From Peptococcaceae bacterium (GTDB taxonomy: Bacteria > Bacillota > Desulfitobacteriia > Desulfitobacteriales > Syntrophobotulaceae): a stretch of 64,000 bases of DNA. Positions 34,701 through 44,435 of the stretch are shown piece by piece (position 1 is the first letter of the stretch; each line of letters starts with the position of its first letter). The notes beneath the pieces were generated by a model, which was given only the letters and a program-made list of their open reading frames with translations, did not search any database and was not told where the DNA came from. The stretch spans positions 1 through 64,000 of the forward strand of contig JAAYUV010000063.1 of assembly GCA_012517475.1 (NCBI GenBank). Direction: 5' to 3'. The translations under genes were made by a program, and so were the position numbers.

Positions 34701-34852
34701 ATTTTTCTTTTTATGGCAAGGAAGTATCTTGTATTAATGATTCATTGTGAAATGATTCAATTTGGTTTAAAATAAGGAAAAATTATAAAAGAGTAATACT
34801 TACTGACCAATCATCCAATCATGTAAATAATAAAGTTTAGGTGGTGGTCTTT

Positions 34853-35151
34853 ATGGATGAAAACCATATCAGGAATTTCTCGGAAAGGATAAACCGTGTA
34901 ATTAATGAATACGACAAGACAATATCCCAACTGCTTAACGAACAGTATTTTCAGAAAACAAAGTGGTCGGACAGGCACCTGTAATTATGATGAGCCAGAA
35001 CAGGCAAGCTGCCCGGGACAGGCAGGAATCGGTTATTGATTTTGCGATCAATTATAAGGCCGAAAGAGAAATTGAAGATATGCAAAGACATCTTCATAAA
35101 ATCGAAACAGAAATAGGTGAAATCAAAGAACTGTTGACAAAATACAAATAA
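34853..35151 (+). pseudogene. DUF1003 membrane protein remnant
   Basis: An ATG at 34853 with a ribosome binding site (AGGTGG) opens a 43-codon frame (MDENHIRNFSERINRVINEY) that stops at 34983. In another frame, about 34963-35151, the sequence QAPVIMMSQNRQAARDRQE and YKAEREIEDMQRHLHKIE is the cytoplasmic tail typical of DUF1003 proteins. The two transmembrane helices that should join these parts are missing. This looks like an internal deletion plus frameshift rather than a small functional gene. Confidence 0.7.
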
Positions 35152-35154
35152 TAC

Positions 35155-35714
35155 TATTGAGAGCTTCAGCCAGATCTTCTTCTACAATTAACTTGCCCCG
35201 GGCGGTATTGATCAGAATTAGAGACTTCTTCATTTTCTCTGTATTTTTTTTTATTAATGATTCCCATTGTCTTATCTGCCAACTCTACTAAAGGATGATT
35301 CCAAAAACACCAGTCTTTACTTGCTGACCATGCTCCTTCACTGACGAGGTCACTATGTTTTTGAACACGATTACAAAATTCCAGAAGAAGGGCAAATACC
35401 ATTTGAGCCACAGAGGCAGTACCATAGGTGGGAATATTAGTTACCACAATACTTTGATCCGATGCGTATTTGACATCGACTACATCATACCCGGTTGCCA
35501 ATACCCCGATAAATTTCAGCTTAGGGAGTCTTTTCAAATCCTCGGCCCTAAGGGGAGTTTTATTGGTATAGATTATTTCGGCATCTTTTGCCCGTTCCCA
35601 TACTAATTCTTTCGGAGTTCTATCATATACGTGGACATTGCCTAGTTTTTCTAATTCCCCCCAGGATAAATCTCCGGGGTTTAGCGTATACCCGTCGAGG
35701 ACTACAATATTCAC
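35155..35714 (-). pseudogene. D-2-hydroxyacid dehydrogenase remnant (SerA-like)
   Basis: The first 150 residues read as the substrate-binding N-terminus of a D-isomer 2-hydroxyacid dehydrogenase (LPKLKFIGVLATGYDVVD, TNIPTYGTASVAQMVFALLL, LADKTMGII). The Rossmann GxGxxG and most of the NAD domain are missing. After a poly-A stretch a second frame gives SLILINTARGKLIVEEDLAE, the motif normally about 80 residues further on. The sequence then ends at the DUF1003 remnant. So there is an internal deletion, a frameshift and a lost C-terminus. It cannot bind NAD as it stands. Confidence 0.82.
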
Positions 35715-35926
35715 TTGCTTTTACCTCCATTCTTCGTACTTCCTATTTTACATTTTATAAGTACATAATACTAATTTCATTAAAAAAATAGAAAATATTT
35801 CTCTGGATAGAAAGGAAATAAAATGTTGATACCGAATTAATATAAACAAGTATTTACAACTATTTAATAAACATTTTTATTTAAACCTAATCTATGTAAA
35901 TCCATGATCTCAAAGGAGGTTTCCCT

Positions 35927-37060
35927 ATGCAGGAAAGCTATTACCAATGGGCTGTAAAGAAAGGAATAACACGCCGCGAATTTTTGCAATTCTGTACGGC
36001 GATGGCTGCTGTACTTGGTTTGGAAGCCAGCGCGGTTCCCAAAATCGTCAATGCTTTGGAAACAAAATCAAGATTGCCGGTTATCTATCTGAATTTGCAG
36101 GAATGTACCTGTTGCAGTGAGTCTTTCCTGAGGTCTGGTCATCCTCTCGCATCCAATTTAATTCTGAACCTAATTTCTCTGGATTATATGGAAGTTCTCC
36201 AGGCGGCCGCGGGGGAACAAGCTGAAGCAGCCAAGCAGAAAACAATGAAGGACTTTAAGAATAATTACCTTTTGGTCGTGGAAGGAAGCGCATCCCTTGG
36301 AGAAGAAGGAGTTTACTGTACGGTTGGCGGAAGGACTACCGTCAGTATTCTGGAAGAAGCGGCTGAAGGGGCAATAGCTGTAATCGCTTATGGAACCTGT
36401 GCCACAGATGGCTGTGTCCAGGGAGCCAATCCAAACCCGACCAAAGCGGTTCCAATTCATCAGGTTGTTAAAAATAAGCCGGTTATTAAAGTTCCCGGGT
36501 GCCCGCCAATAGCGGAAACGATCACAGGAACAATAGTGCATTATTTGACTTTCGGAACCCTTCCTGAACTCACTCCTGATGGAAGGCCCAAGGCGTTTTA
36601 TCAGCATAAAATTCATGAGAATTGCAACCGGAGAGCTTTCTTTGATATGGGATTGTTTGTGGAGGCTTTCGATGATCAAGGCGCGAAAGAAGGCTGGTGT
36701 CTCTTTAAAATGGGATGCAGAGGTCCGATGACCAACAATGCGTGTGCCCTTACAGGATGGAACGAAGGAACGAGTTATCCCATTAAATCGGGGCATCCCT
36801 GTCTGGGTTGTTCTGAAAACAAGTTTTTCGATAAGGGCTCATTCTATGCGCCATTAAGCGGAGATTTGCCGGGAGTCACCAAGGAAGGGGATAACAGTGG
36901 CTTGACGAAAGGTGTCATCGGGGTTGCAGCGGGTGCTGCTGTAGGTGCGGTCGGCGGTGCCGTAGCCAGTGCTTGGGTTCTGACAAACCGGAAAAGCAAA
37001 AAGCAGTATGTTGATGAGGAAAAATTCTACAAGGATAAAGGAATTCCAGAGGAAAAATAA
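35927..37060 (+). CDS. [NiFe] hydrogenase small subunit, Tat-exported (group 1)
   Basis: A 377-residue electron-transfer subunit. TRREFLQF near residue 15 is a Tat signal, folding the enzyme before export. Cluster ligands are seen in QECTCCSESF, GTCATDG and VPGCPP (proximal), HENCNRRAFF and CLFKMGCRG (distal), and HPCLGCSENKFF (medial). A C-terminal hydrophobic segment (about residues 325-350) anchors it in the membrane. It passes electrons from H2 toward the quinone pool. AAAGGAGG precedes ATG 35927. The cluster lacks a cytochrome b gene. Confidence 0.95.
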   Translation: MQESYYQWAVKKGITRREFLQFCTAMAAVLGLEASAVPKIVNALETKSRLPVIYLNLQECTCCSESFLRSGHPLASNLILNLISLDYMEVLQAAAGEQAEAAKQKTMKDFKNNYLLVVEGSASLGEEGVYCTVGGRTTVSILEEAAEGAIAVIAYGTCATDGCVQGANPNPTKAVPIHQVVKNKPVIKVPGCPPIAETITGTIVHYLTFGTLPELTPDGRPKAFYQHKIHENCNRRAFFDMGLFVEAFDDQGAKEGWCLFKMGCRGPMTNNACALTGWNEGTSYPIKSGHPCLGCSENKFFDKGSFYAPLSGDLPGVTKEGDNSGLTKGVIGVAAGAAVGAVGGAVASAWVLTNRKSKKQYVDEEKFYKDKGIPEEK

Positions 37061-37145
37061 AATTCTATCTCGCAGCTTGCTGTAACAAGATTTTAATTAG
37101 TGAAAGTAATCGTATTTCATTTCATTTGTGAAAGGAATGAAAAGA

Positions 37146-38864
37146 ATGGCTACAAAAAGAATTGTTATCGATCCGGTAACGCGTATAGAGGGACACCTCC
37201 GGGTGGAAGCAGTGGTGGATGGTAAAAAGATCACGGACGCCATCAGTTCCGGCACCATATTTCGTGGAATAGAAATCATTGTCAAAAACCGCGATCCCAG
37301 AGATGTTTGGGCTTTTGTGCAAAGGATCTGCGGAGTTTGTACCCATACTCATGCCCTGGCCTCAATCCGGTCGGTTGAAGATGCTTTAAAAATAAAAATT
37401 CCCAAGAATGCCAACATCATTCGCAATATTATGTCTGCTACGCAAGATGTTCAGGACCATGCCATCCATTTCTATCATTTGCATGGTTTTGATTGGATTG
37501 ATGTGGTAAGTGCCCTAAAAGCAGATCCTGCTCAGACCAGTTCTATAGCTCAATCCATTTCCGCCTGGCCCTTGTCCAGTACGAACTACTTCAAAGAAAT
37601 TCAGACCAAGGTAAAAAATCTTGTAGAAAGCGGTCAACTTGGAATTTTCGCCAATGCGTACTGGGGACACCCGGCTTACCGGCTTCCACCCGAAGTCAAC
37701 CTGCTGGGAGTGGCGCATTACATTGAAGCCTTAAACTGGCAGAAAGAAATTATTAAAATTCATGCGGTATTTGGCGGCAAAAACCCTCATCCTAACTATG
37801 CAGTAGGCGGAGTGCCGGCTTCTATTAACATCCAGGATAACAGTGTCATTAATATTGATCGTTTGAGTTTCGTGAAGTCCAAAATCGATGAAGCCAAGGT
37901 TTTTGTCGATCAGGTACTCATTCCGGACATTCTGGCGATTGCCGGCTTTTATAAAAATGATCTTTGGGGAGGCGGCTTAAGCAATTACATGTCTTATGGC
38001 GACCTGCCGAAGAATTCGATCAATGAACCGGAAAGCTTCATGGTTCCGCGCGGTATCGTCTTAAACAGGGATCTCACCAAGGTATACGACATCGATCTGA
38101 AAGATCCGAAACAAATTCAGGAATTTGTATCCCACTCCTGGTTCCGTTATGATGAGCCTAATACCGGACTTCATCCTTGGGACGGGAAAACGGAAGCACA
38201 TTACGACGGGCCGAAGCCCCCTTATACTAATCTGGATGAAAGCAAAGGGTACAGCTGGTCTAAGAGTCCCCGCTGGCAGGGCAAATCCATGGAGGTGGGC
38301 CCGCTAGCCAGGTTTGTTGTCGCTTATGCTAAGGGAGATCAGGAAATCAAGCAGCTGGTGGATAGCTCCCTGAAGAAATTAAACCTTCCTCTGGAAGCAC
38401 TTTTCTCCACTTTGGGGAGGACTTTAGCCAGGGCTCTTGAAACGCAGCATCGCGTTAATATTTTGGTAAAACTCTATGATGAACTGATTGCCAACATTAA
38501 ATCCGGAGATACCGCAACATTTAACGGTGAGAAATGGGATCCTAAAACCTGGCCGGCTGAAGCCCAGGGAGTAGGTTTCTGTGAAGCGCCGAGGGGAGCA
38601 CTTGGACACTGGATTAAGATTAAAAACGGGAAAGTCGATAATTATCAGGCTGTTGTGCCGACTACCTGGAACGCTTCTCCAAGAGATGCCGGTAAACAAT
38701 TAGGGGCCTATGAAGCTTCTATGATTGACACTCCTCTGGCCATTCCGGACCAGCCTCTGGAAATCCTGAGAACCATCCATTCCTTTGATCCTTGTGTGGC
38801 CTGTGCTACTCATTTGCTTGATCCGCAGGGACAGGAATTGCTTACAGTCATGACCAAAAAATAA
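37146..38864 (+). CDS. [NiFe] hydrogenase large subunit (group 1)
   Basis: The 572-residue catalytic subunit has the N-terminal nickel motif RICGVCTHTH and the C-terminal DPCVACATH. After that His a 15-residue tail is removed by the protease encoded next. VTRIEGHLRVE at the start is typical. It oxidises H2 on the outer face of the membrane together with the small subunit. ATG 37146 is chosen because AAAGGA is 9 nt upstream; earlier in-frame GTG and ATG codons overlap that site. Confidence 0.96.
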   Translation: MATKRIVIDPVTRIEGHLRVEAVVDGKKITDAISSGTIFRGIEIIVKNRDPRDVWAFVQRICGVCTHTHALASIRSVEDALKIKIPKNANIIRNIMSATQDVQDHAIHFYHLHGFDWIDVVSALKADPAQTSSIAQSISAWPLSSTNYFKEIQTKVKNLVESGQLGIFANAYWGHPAYRLPPEVNLLGVAHYIEALNWQKEIIKIHAVFGGKNPHPNYAVGGVPASINIQDNSVINIDRLSFVKSKIDEAKVFVDQVLIPDILAIAGFYKNDLWGGGLSNYMSYGDLPKNSINEPESFMVPRGIVLNRDLTKVYDIDLKDPKQIQEFVSHSWFRYDEPNTGLHPWDGKTEAHYDGPKPPYTNLDESKGYSWSKSPRWQGKSMEVGPLARFVVAYAKGDQEIKQLVDSSLKKLNLPLEALFSTLGRTLARALETQHRVNILVKLYDELIANIKSGDTATFNGEKWDPKTWPAEAQGVGFCEAPRGALGHWIKIKNGKVDNYQAVVPTTWNASPRDAGKQLGAYEASMIDTPLAIPDQPLEILRTIHSFDPCVACATHLLDPQGQELLTVMTKK

Positions 38865-38879
38865 TAAGGAGCATAACAC

Positions 38880-39365
38880 TTGTTTAAACTTCAAGAGATT
38901 AAGATTTTAGGAATTGGGAACCTGGTCAGACAGGATGAAGGTGTGGGTATTCATCTCTTGCAGTCTTTAGAAGGGATTCTGCCTGATGGGATCGAACTGC
39001 TTGACGGCGGAACCGGGGGGTTAGCTCTTCTGGATTTCGTGGAGAGTGCAGGGAAGCTGATCATTTTGGATGCTGTGGATGCCGCTAAGGAACCGGGGGA
39101 AGTTATAGTCTGGCGTCAGGAACAAGTTCCGTATTTTTTGGCAGCCAAAATGTCTGTTCACCAGGTGAGCTTTGCTGAGGTTTTGAACCTGGCAAAATTC
39201 CGGGGAAATTATCCGGAGGAGATCGCCGTAGTCGGGATCCAGCCCGAGACCCTGGACTGGGGAACGGAATTGAGTGAACCGGTAAAGAATTCTCTCCAAG
39301 CTGCGGTGAAAGCGGTTTTGGGTTTACTCGAAGAATGGGGGATATCAGTTCCTTTCCAAGAATAA
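38880..39365 (+). CDS. Hydrogenase maturation protease (HyaD/HupD type)
   Basis: A 161-residue endopeptidase that trims the large-subunit tail after nickel insertion. Metal-binding positions are present: Glu in RQDEGVG, Asp in ILDAVDA and His in SVHQVSF. The start is TTG with AAGGAG about 9 nt upstream. It is third in the hydrogenase operon, which ends at a terminator. The general hyp maturation genes are not in this window. Confidence 0.93.
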   Translation: MFKLQEIKILGIGNLVRQDEGVGIHLLQSLEGILPDGIELLDGGTGGLALLDFVESAGKLIILDAVDAAKEPGEVIVWRQEQVPYFLAAKMSVHQVSFAEVLNLAKFRGNYPEEIAVVGIQPETLDWGTELSEPVKNSLQAAVKAVLGLLEEWGISVPFQE

Positions 39366-39408
39366 GTGATTGTAGACAGAGCATTAAAATTATTGAGCCG
39401 GTTTCCAT

Positions 39409-39437
39409 AGGGGGTGCTTTAAAGCACCCCCTTTTTA
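39409..39437 (+). terminator. Terminator after hydrogenase cluster 1
   Basis: AGGGGGTGCTTT and AAAGCACCCCCT form a perfect stem followed by TTTTT. Confidence 0.92.
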
Positions 39438-39605
39438 TAGGAAATGCTGTTAATAATCAGAGGAAAATTATGGGGAAATGTAGAATAGCTTGGAGTATCG
39501 TCTAAAAGCCGGTTCCAGTTGCTTAGAGCATCATGAAGGTGTTAAGATGCAGCGGGAAACGGCGAAACGTGACTGTAGCCAGGTGGAAGAGCGAGGAGGG
39601 TTAAT

Positions 39606-39924
39606 GTGGATAATATTTTTAGGTTTTCTGGTGTTTCGGACACTCTTTTTATCCCGTTATACTGTCGTGCTATCGAAACGGAATCTAAAGACTCTATAAT
39701 CAAGGACTTTAAAGCCAGAGATATTATCAGACAGTTAGATGCTGAGTTTGCCAAATCCAATAACAAGTTGCACAGGGCCTTGGCCAGGAAAAAGCTGTCC
39801 AAAAAACTTTCGGTGACAATACAAAATGTAGACCGAATACATACGGGACTAATGCCAGGGGCTTTAATACCGTTAACTGTAATCAATGCAGGCTAGTCTG
39901 TCCAATGAAGTTCGGTAAAGTGTG
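39606..39924 (+). pseudogene. Leucine carboxyl methyltransferase-like SAM enzyme, truncated
   Basis: From GTG 39606, with GAGGAGGG upstream, the first 75 residues (FSGVSDTLFIPLYCRAIETE, FKARDIIRQLD) match the N-terminus of the PF04072-type O-methyltransferases. SAM-binding motifs are absent and the frame ends at 39896. In a second frame the end of this stretch reads NCNQCRLVCPMKFGKV, possibly the remains of a ferredoxin-like domain of another gene. At least one deletion is implied. Confidence 0.65.
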
Positions 39925-39959
39925 AAAAATTTGCTAAAGGGGTAGGTAAAAAATGATTA

Positions 39960-40310
39960 TTAGGAGAGAAAGACCAGAAGTCCCATTAAACGGTTTATCA
40001 GTGTTGATTTACCCACCCCGGAAGATCCGATGAATGCGACGGTTTTCCCGGGGGTAATATATGGGGTCACATCCTTATACCCGTTTTTTTCTAAGCTGGA
40101 GCAGACGACGACATCTGTTCCGACACTGACCGTCGATATTTCCTCAAGCCGCTGGCGCAAATTCCCGCATAAATCGGCTTTGGTCAGAACAATTACCGGG
40201 ATAGCCATACTGTCCCAGGCAATGGTGTTGCCAAAAATAACCCTTCATATAAAGCAGCTTCCTGGACAAAACGTTCTTAATCCATACTCAAATAGCCCAC
40301 TATAGTTCAT
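39960..40310 (-). pseudogene. rsgA: Ribosome biogenesis GTPase RsgA remnant
   Basis: ATG 40310, with GGATG nearby, starts MNYSGLFEYGL. After a frame change, RFVQEAALYEGLFLA continues the RsgA N-terminus. The OB-fold is then missing, and the sequence resumes at AWDSMAIPVIVLTKADLC and runs through TPGKTVAFIGSSGVGKSTL (G1) to NRLMG, where it ends. The G2/G3 region and zinc domain are absent. It is a clear fragment of a normally about 350-residue GTPase, with one internal and one terminal deletion. An intact copy may exist elsewhere. Confidence 0.85.
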
Positions 40311-40407
40311 TTCATCCTCCAAATCGTGTTTTTCATTGGCAGTTAAAAAAACACAATCTAAAATTAGCATGGAGCAAAAGGAAAAATCAAGTAAAGGGGG
40401 GAACGAT

Positions 40408-41619
40408 TTGTCTGGTGAAAACAGTCATCATCTCCATACAAAAAAGAAGCAAACAAAATGGAGAGCACTACTGATCGCCAATCTTGCCCATTTTATTCAT
40501 GATGGTTTTACCGATATGCTCTATGTTTTCTTTCCAATTTGGCAGTCCCAGTGGGCCCTTTCCTTTGGGGAAGTAGGTCTGTTAAAAACCCTTGTTTCAG
40601 GGTCCATGGCGCTTTTTCAGTTGCCTTCGGGCAATATCGCAAATAGGCTGGGGCCTATCAAGCTATTAGTTATTGGGACAAGCATCACGAGTCTGGCCGT
40701 TCTGTTATTTGGCTGGGTTACTACGCCGTTCCTTTTGGGTTGTCTCATCATTATAGGTGGAACAGGATCAAGCGTGCAGCATCCTTTATCATCCTCTATA
40801 GTCTCCGATGCCTTTTCGGATATAAAAGCACGTCGCAGTGCCTTAAGCGCTTTGAATTTTATTGGAGATATTGGTAAGCTTGCATTACCTGCCGCTGCTG
40901 CTTTTCTGATCTCAGCTTTTCATTGGCAATCTGCATGCCGCTTGCTGGCATTATTTGGTCTCATCATTGTATTGATCCTTGCGTTCTTAGCCTCGGGTAT
41001 CGATCTACCTGACTCCAATTTCCCTCATGGCGGGAATAAACCGGTTAAAATGAAACTCTTACTTGGTTGGAACGGATACCAGGCCTTTTGGGCACTGTCG
41101 ATCATAGGAATCATCGATGGGGCGACGAGAATGGCCTTTCTCACCTTTTTTCCTTTTCTTCTATACGAGAAAGGTGCCGGTGTTACGATGGTCGGGATCG
41201 CCTTGACTCTTGTTTTCGCGGGAGGGGCAACAGGAAAGCTTGCCTGCGGAGTGCTGGCCACCAGGGTGGGGATTCTTAGATCAGTAATTCTCACAGAAAG
41301 CTTCACAGCAATTTGTGTTTTGGGGATGATTTTTCTTCCTCTTCCGGGTGCATTTCTGCTTGCCCCAATCCTTGGTATTGCGTTAAACGGTACATCTTCC
41401 GTACTTTATGGCAGTGTACCAGAACTCGTGTCTGAAAAAGAGAGATCCCAGGCTTTCTCGATTTTTTATACGGCTGTCCTGGGTTCCGGAGCTATAGCGC
41501 CTTTTATATATGGTCTGTTAAGTGATCTTGCAGGTTTGAAATCCACTGTGATGATTATTGCTTTTATGGTGTTGTTGGCCATTCCTTTGACCGTTCCCCT
41601 TAGGGGGAAATTTGAGTAA
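40408..41619 (+). CDS. MFS transporter, fosmidomycin-resistance (Fsr) type
   Basis: A 12-helix permease of about 403 residues beginning with a basic cytoplasmic tail and LIANLAHFIHDGFTDMLYVF, the usual Fsr-like first helix (HFxxD). GGTGSSVQHPLSSS also matches. It is probably a proton-driven exporter of small phosphonate- or sugar-like compounds; the substrate is unknown. TTG 40408 follows AGGGGGG by about 6 nt and is preferred to ATG 40369 and TTG 40336, which have no clear site. Confidence 0.85.
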   Translation: MSGENSHHLHTKKKQTKWRALLIANLAHFIHDGFTDMLYVFFPIWQSQWALSFGEVGLLKTLVSGSMALFQLPSGNIANRLGPIKLLVIGTSITSLAVLLFGWVTTPFLLGCLIIIGGTGSSVQHPLSSSIVSDAFSDIKARRSALSALNFIGDIGKLALPAAAAFLISAFHWQSACRLLALFGLIIVLILAFLASGIDLPDSNFPHGGNKPVKMKLLLGWNGYQAFWALSIIGIIDGATRMAFLTFFPFLLYEKGAGVTMVGIALTLVFAGGATGKLACGVLATRVGILRSVILTESFTAICVLGMIFLPLPGAFLLAPILGIALNGTSSVLYGSVPELVSEKERSQAFSIFYTAVLGSGAIAPFIYGLLSDLAGLKSTVMIIAFMVLLAIPLTVPLRGKFE

Positions 41620-41809
41620 TAATACTCAAAACATTCATGATCTCCCATGATCTGGTGATAGTATTCCGCTGTGATTGGCTGCAATAGGGCTCTTTCAGAA
41701 ATGAATGCAGCCCCCCTTGATTACATACTTGTAATTTAAAGCACATTACAGTATAACTAAGACGTCGTCAATTTCGAGACGGACTAAAAGAAAAGAGATT
41801 ATATGTAAA

Positions 41810-42571
41810 ATGGAATTGAAAGTTATTTTATTCGTTTGTTTTTTTGTTTTCTTAGCAGGATTTATTGATTCAATCGCCGGGGGAGGAGGACTGATTTCCT
41901 TGCCGGCTTATATTGCATCGGGTATTCCGGTACATTTGGCGCTGGGATGTAATAAATTTTCATCAGCTTGCGGCAGTACCGTTTCCTCGCTGAGATTTTG
42001 GAAAAATAAAAAAGTGCATATCAAGACCGTAGTGATTTCTGTTGCGTGCGCTTTAGCCGGTTCGGCCGCAGGGGCAAGGACTGTTTTGTACGTTAATGAT
42101 CATCTTTTCAGGATTATTCTCATTATTGTGATCCCTATCGTTGCAGTTTTTGTAACCTTAAAAAAAGACTTCGGGACCACCAATGAAGTGGACAGTTTAA
42201 ATCAACGCAAGGTGATAATCCTTTCAGCTGTGATCGGTTTGGGAATCGGTTTCTATGACGGTTTTATGGGCCCCGGAACCGGAACTTTTTTGATTTTTTG
42301 TTACGCCCTTTTGCTGCATTTTGATTTGGTTACGGCTTCCGGAAATGCCAAACTGGTTAACCTATCATCGAATATCGGTGCGCTCATCATGTTTTTAATT
42401 CATGGTCAGGTTTATTTTGCCTTGGCCGTTCCCGCCGCATTTTTCGGAATAGCAGGTAATTTTATAGGTTCAGGCTTAGCTTTAAAAAATGGCAGCAAAA
42501 TTATTAAACCGGTATTTATCATCGCGTTAGGATTACTTATTCTTAACTTGATCTACAGTCTGATTAAATAA
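41810..42571 (+). CDS. TSUP family permease (TauE/SafE)
   Basis: A 253-residue protein with about eight helices and the duplicated TSUP motif: [18 protein letters not shown] in the first half and [18 protein letters not shown] in the second. The family exports sulfite, sulfoacetate or related organosulfur anions. No neighbour points to a substrate. Its 3' end overlaps the convergent gene by 8 bp. Confidence 0.92.
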   Translation: MELKVILFVCFFVFLAGFIDSIAGGGGLISLPAYIASGIPVHLALGCNKFSSACGSTVSSLRFWKNKKVHIKTVVISVACALAGSAAGARTVLYVNDHLFRIILIIVIPIVAVFVTLKKDFGTTNEVDSLNQRKVIILSAVIGLGIGFYDGFMGPGTGTFLIFCYALLLHFDLVTASGNAKLVNLSSNIGALIMFLIHGQVYFALAVPAAFFGIAGNFIGSGLALKNGSKIIKPVFIIALGLLILNLIYSLIK

Positions 42572-44216
42572 TTTGAACAAAGGCATCAACCAAATTGGGA
42601 TCGAACTGCGTTCCTGAACACCGGTAGAGTTCTTTTACGGCATCAGCCTTATTCATTGCTTTTTTGTATGGCCTGTCGTGGATCATCACATCATAAGCAT
42701 CAACGATCGCAATAATCCTGGACGACAGCAGGATATCTTCGCCCGATAAACCCTGGGGATATCCGCTCCCATCCCAATGCTCATGATGATAGAGAATTGT
42801 TTCAGCAATACTGGCAAATTCATTGGCGGATAGGGCAAGACGGTACCCCGCTTCCGCGTGCTTTTTCATATATTCCCATTCACCGGAATCGAGAGGTCCT
42901 TGTTTCTTTAATATTCTTTCAGGAATGGTTATTTTACCGATATCATGTAATTTCGCAGCGAGACAATAAAGGTTAATAGAACTTTCGGACAGTTTAAGCC
43001 GAGTCCCCATTTTCCTTACCAAGTCTTCCAGTCTGTCTACATGTTCCTTCGTTTCATAGTCTTTATTGAATAACAATTGCCCTAAGGCGTTGATGATAGC
43101 CAGTTTGTTATTATTTCCTTCCTTAAGCTTATTGGCATACATGTTTTCTTCTGCTTTTCTAAAAACATCATCCATTCTGTTACTGTCTTCTGACAAAGTT
43201 GCAACACCAATGGCCATACTTAAGGGAACAGGCTCAGATGGGCTGGAGTTTAAAACTTCCCTGAAGCGAGAAGTGATTTCATAGGCTTGATGTTTACTGG
43301 CACAGGGGAGTATGACGATAAATTCATCTCCACCCCACCGCACGACAATATCACTTTTTCTGCTGTTATCAATTAAGAGAGCAGCGATTTTTTTTAATAC
43401 CTGGTCACCTTTTTTATGACCAAGGGTATCATTTACTAACTTAAGACCATTGATATCACAAAAAATTAAGGATATGGGGAATTTCTCGGGATTGTTCTCT
43501 AATTGCTTGATAACATCCTCAAAGTAATCCCGGTTAAATGTGCCGGTTAATTTATCGTGAATGTTAAAATACTTTATCTGTTGTTTATCTTGAGTGATAT
43601 TTTCATGAGTTTGTTTTACATAGAGCATTAAAAAACCTACGGCGATGAACAGAGGTATACACTCAAAAAAGAAAAGTGCTATAACCCTGGATATGCCGTT
43701 TAAGTAAAGGAAACTTAGTGCGCCTAAGTTAGAACTGCATAGAAGATATGCCCAGCCTAAACAGTAGAGCAGGGATCCTCTTTGACTGATCTTCAGAAGA
43801 GATATACCGGCCCAAACTCGAATTATTCCAACAAGTACAAGAATACCCAAAATGATTGTATGGATTGAAAAAGAGGGACGGTATATTTGCTCGGCAAATA
43901 GGAGAGCGGTGATTGCAAATAAGCTATAGAATAACCGCAGGGGAGGTTTTTGCCCAACAAACAATTTGGTCCCGATGAAATTACACATGCTGTTTACTAG
44001 GAAAAACAATCCTGAACAAAGAAGCAGAATTACCCGGTGATCGTGAAAATGATCAGCCAAATAACTGAGAAAATTAACCGGTAGATATAGAAGCCAGCCT
44101 ACTGTCCACCATGCGATATAGGGACTGCGGTCTAAAAAGAAAAAAAATAAATAAAAAACAAAAATGACTAATACTGCGCCTAAAGTAGCAAAAACGATTA
44201 TATCATTGCCCGGCAT
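42564..44216 (-). CDS. Membrane GGDEF / HD-GYP cyclic di-GMP protein
   Basis: A 550-residue signalling protein with about 6-7 N-terminal helices (residues 5-200), a GGDEF domain (about 220-375) and an HD-GYP domain (about 385-550). The GGDEF site is intact (RWGGDEF) and preceded by the RKSD inhibitory site, so c-di-GMP synthesis with feedback is expected. The HD-GYP domain has [18 protein letters not shown] and DAYDVM, so it should hydrolyse c-di-GMP. Both halves look active. The sensed signal is unknown. Confidence 0.94.
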   Translation of the reverse strand: MPGNDIIVFATLGAVLVIFVFYLFFFFLDRSPYIAWWTVGWLLYLPVNFLSYLADHFHDHRVILLLCSGLFFLVNSMCNFIGTKLFVGQKPPLRLFYSLFAITALLFAEQIYRPSFSIHTIILGILVLVGIIRVWAGISLLKISQRGSLLYCLGWAYLLCSSNLGALSFLYLNGISRVIALFFFECIPLFIAVGFLMLYVKQTHENITQDKQQIKYFNIHDKLTGTFNRDYFEDVIKQLENNPEKFPISLIFCDINGLKLVNDTLGHKKGDQVLKKIAALLIDNSRKSDIVVRWGGDEFIVILPCASKHQAYEITSRFREVLNSSPSEPVPLSMAIGVATLSEDSNRMDDVFRKAEENMYANKLKEGNNNKLAIINALGQLLFNKDYETKEHVDRLEDLVRKMGTRLKLSESSINLYCLAAKLHDIGKITIPERILKKQGPLDSGEWEYMKKHAEAGYRLALSANEFASIAETILYHHEHWDGSGYPQGLSGEDILLSSRIIAIVDAYDVMIHDRPYKKAMNKADAVKELYRCSGTQFDPNLVDAFVQII

Positions 44217-44351
44217 ATTTTACCTCTTATATTGTTATGGCTAAATACTTTATTCTCCATAAAAGCAAATCTTTCCTGCTTTGTAAGACAATGTATATAA
44301 ATCAAAACAGCGTGCACGAGGAATGATTCCAAAACCTTATATCGATTAATA

Positions 44352-44396
44352 AAAAAAGCTAGGATAAAGCAAATAACTTATCATAGCTTTGTTTTT
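44352..44396 (-). terminator. Terminator of the MarR gene
   Basis: AAAGCTA-G-GATAA pairs with TTATCATAGCTTT; the minus strand continues in a run of T. Confidence 0.75.
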
Positions 44397-44435
44397 ATTT
44401 GTCTGTGAATAACTAAAAACCGTTTGAAAAAAATA

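Noticed and set aside
34963-35151. Independent 62-residue coiled-coil protein
   Set aside because: Its sequence is the tail of DUF1003 proteins and its GTG start lies inside another remnant, so a pseudogene is the simpler reading.
39880-39924. Separate ferredoxin gene (NCNQCRLVCP)
   Set aside because: Only about 20 residues, no start and incomplete Cys spacing; treated as part of the decayed segment.
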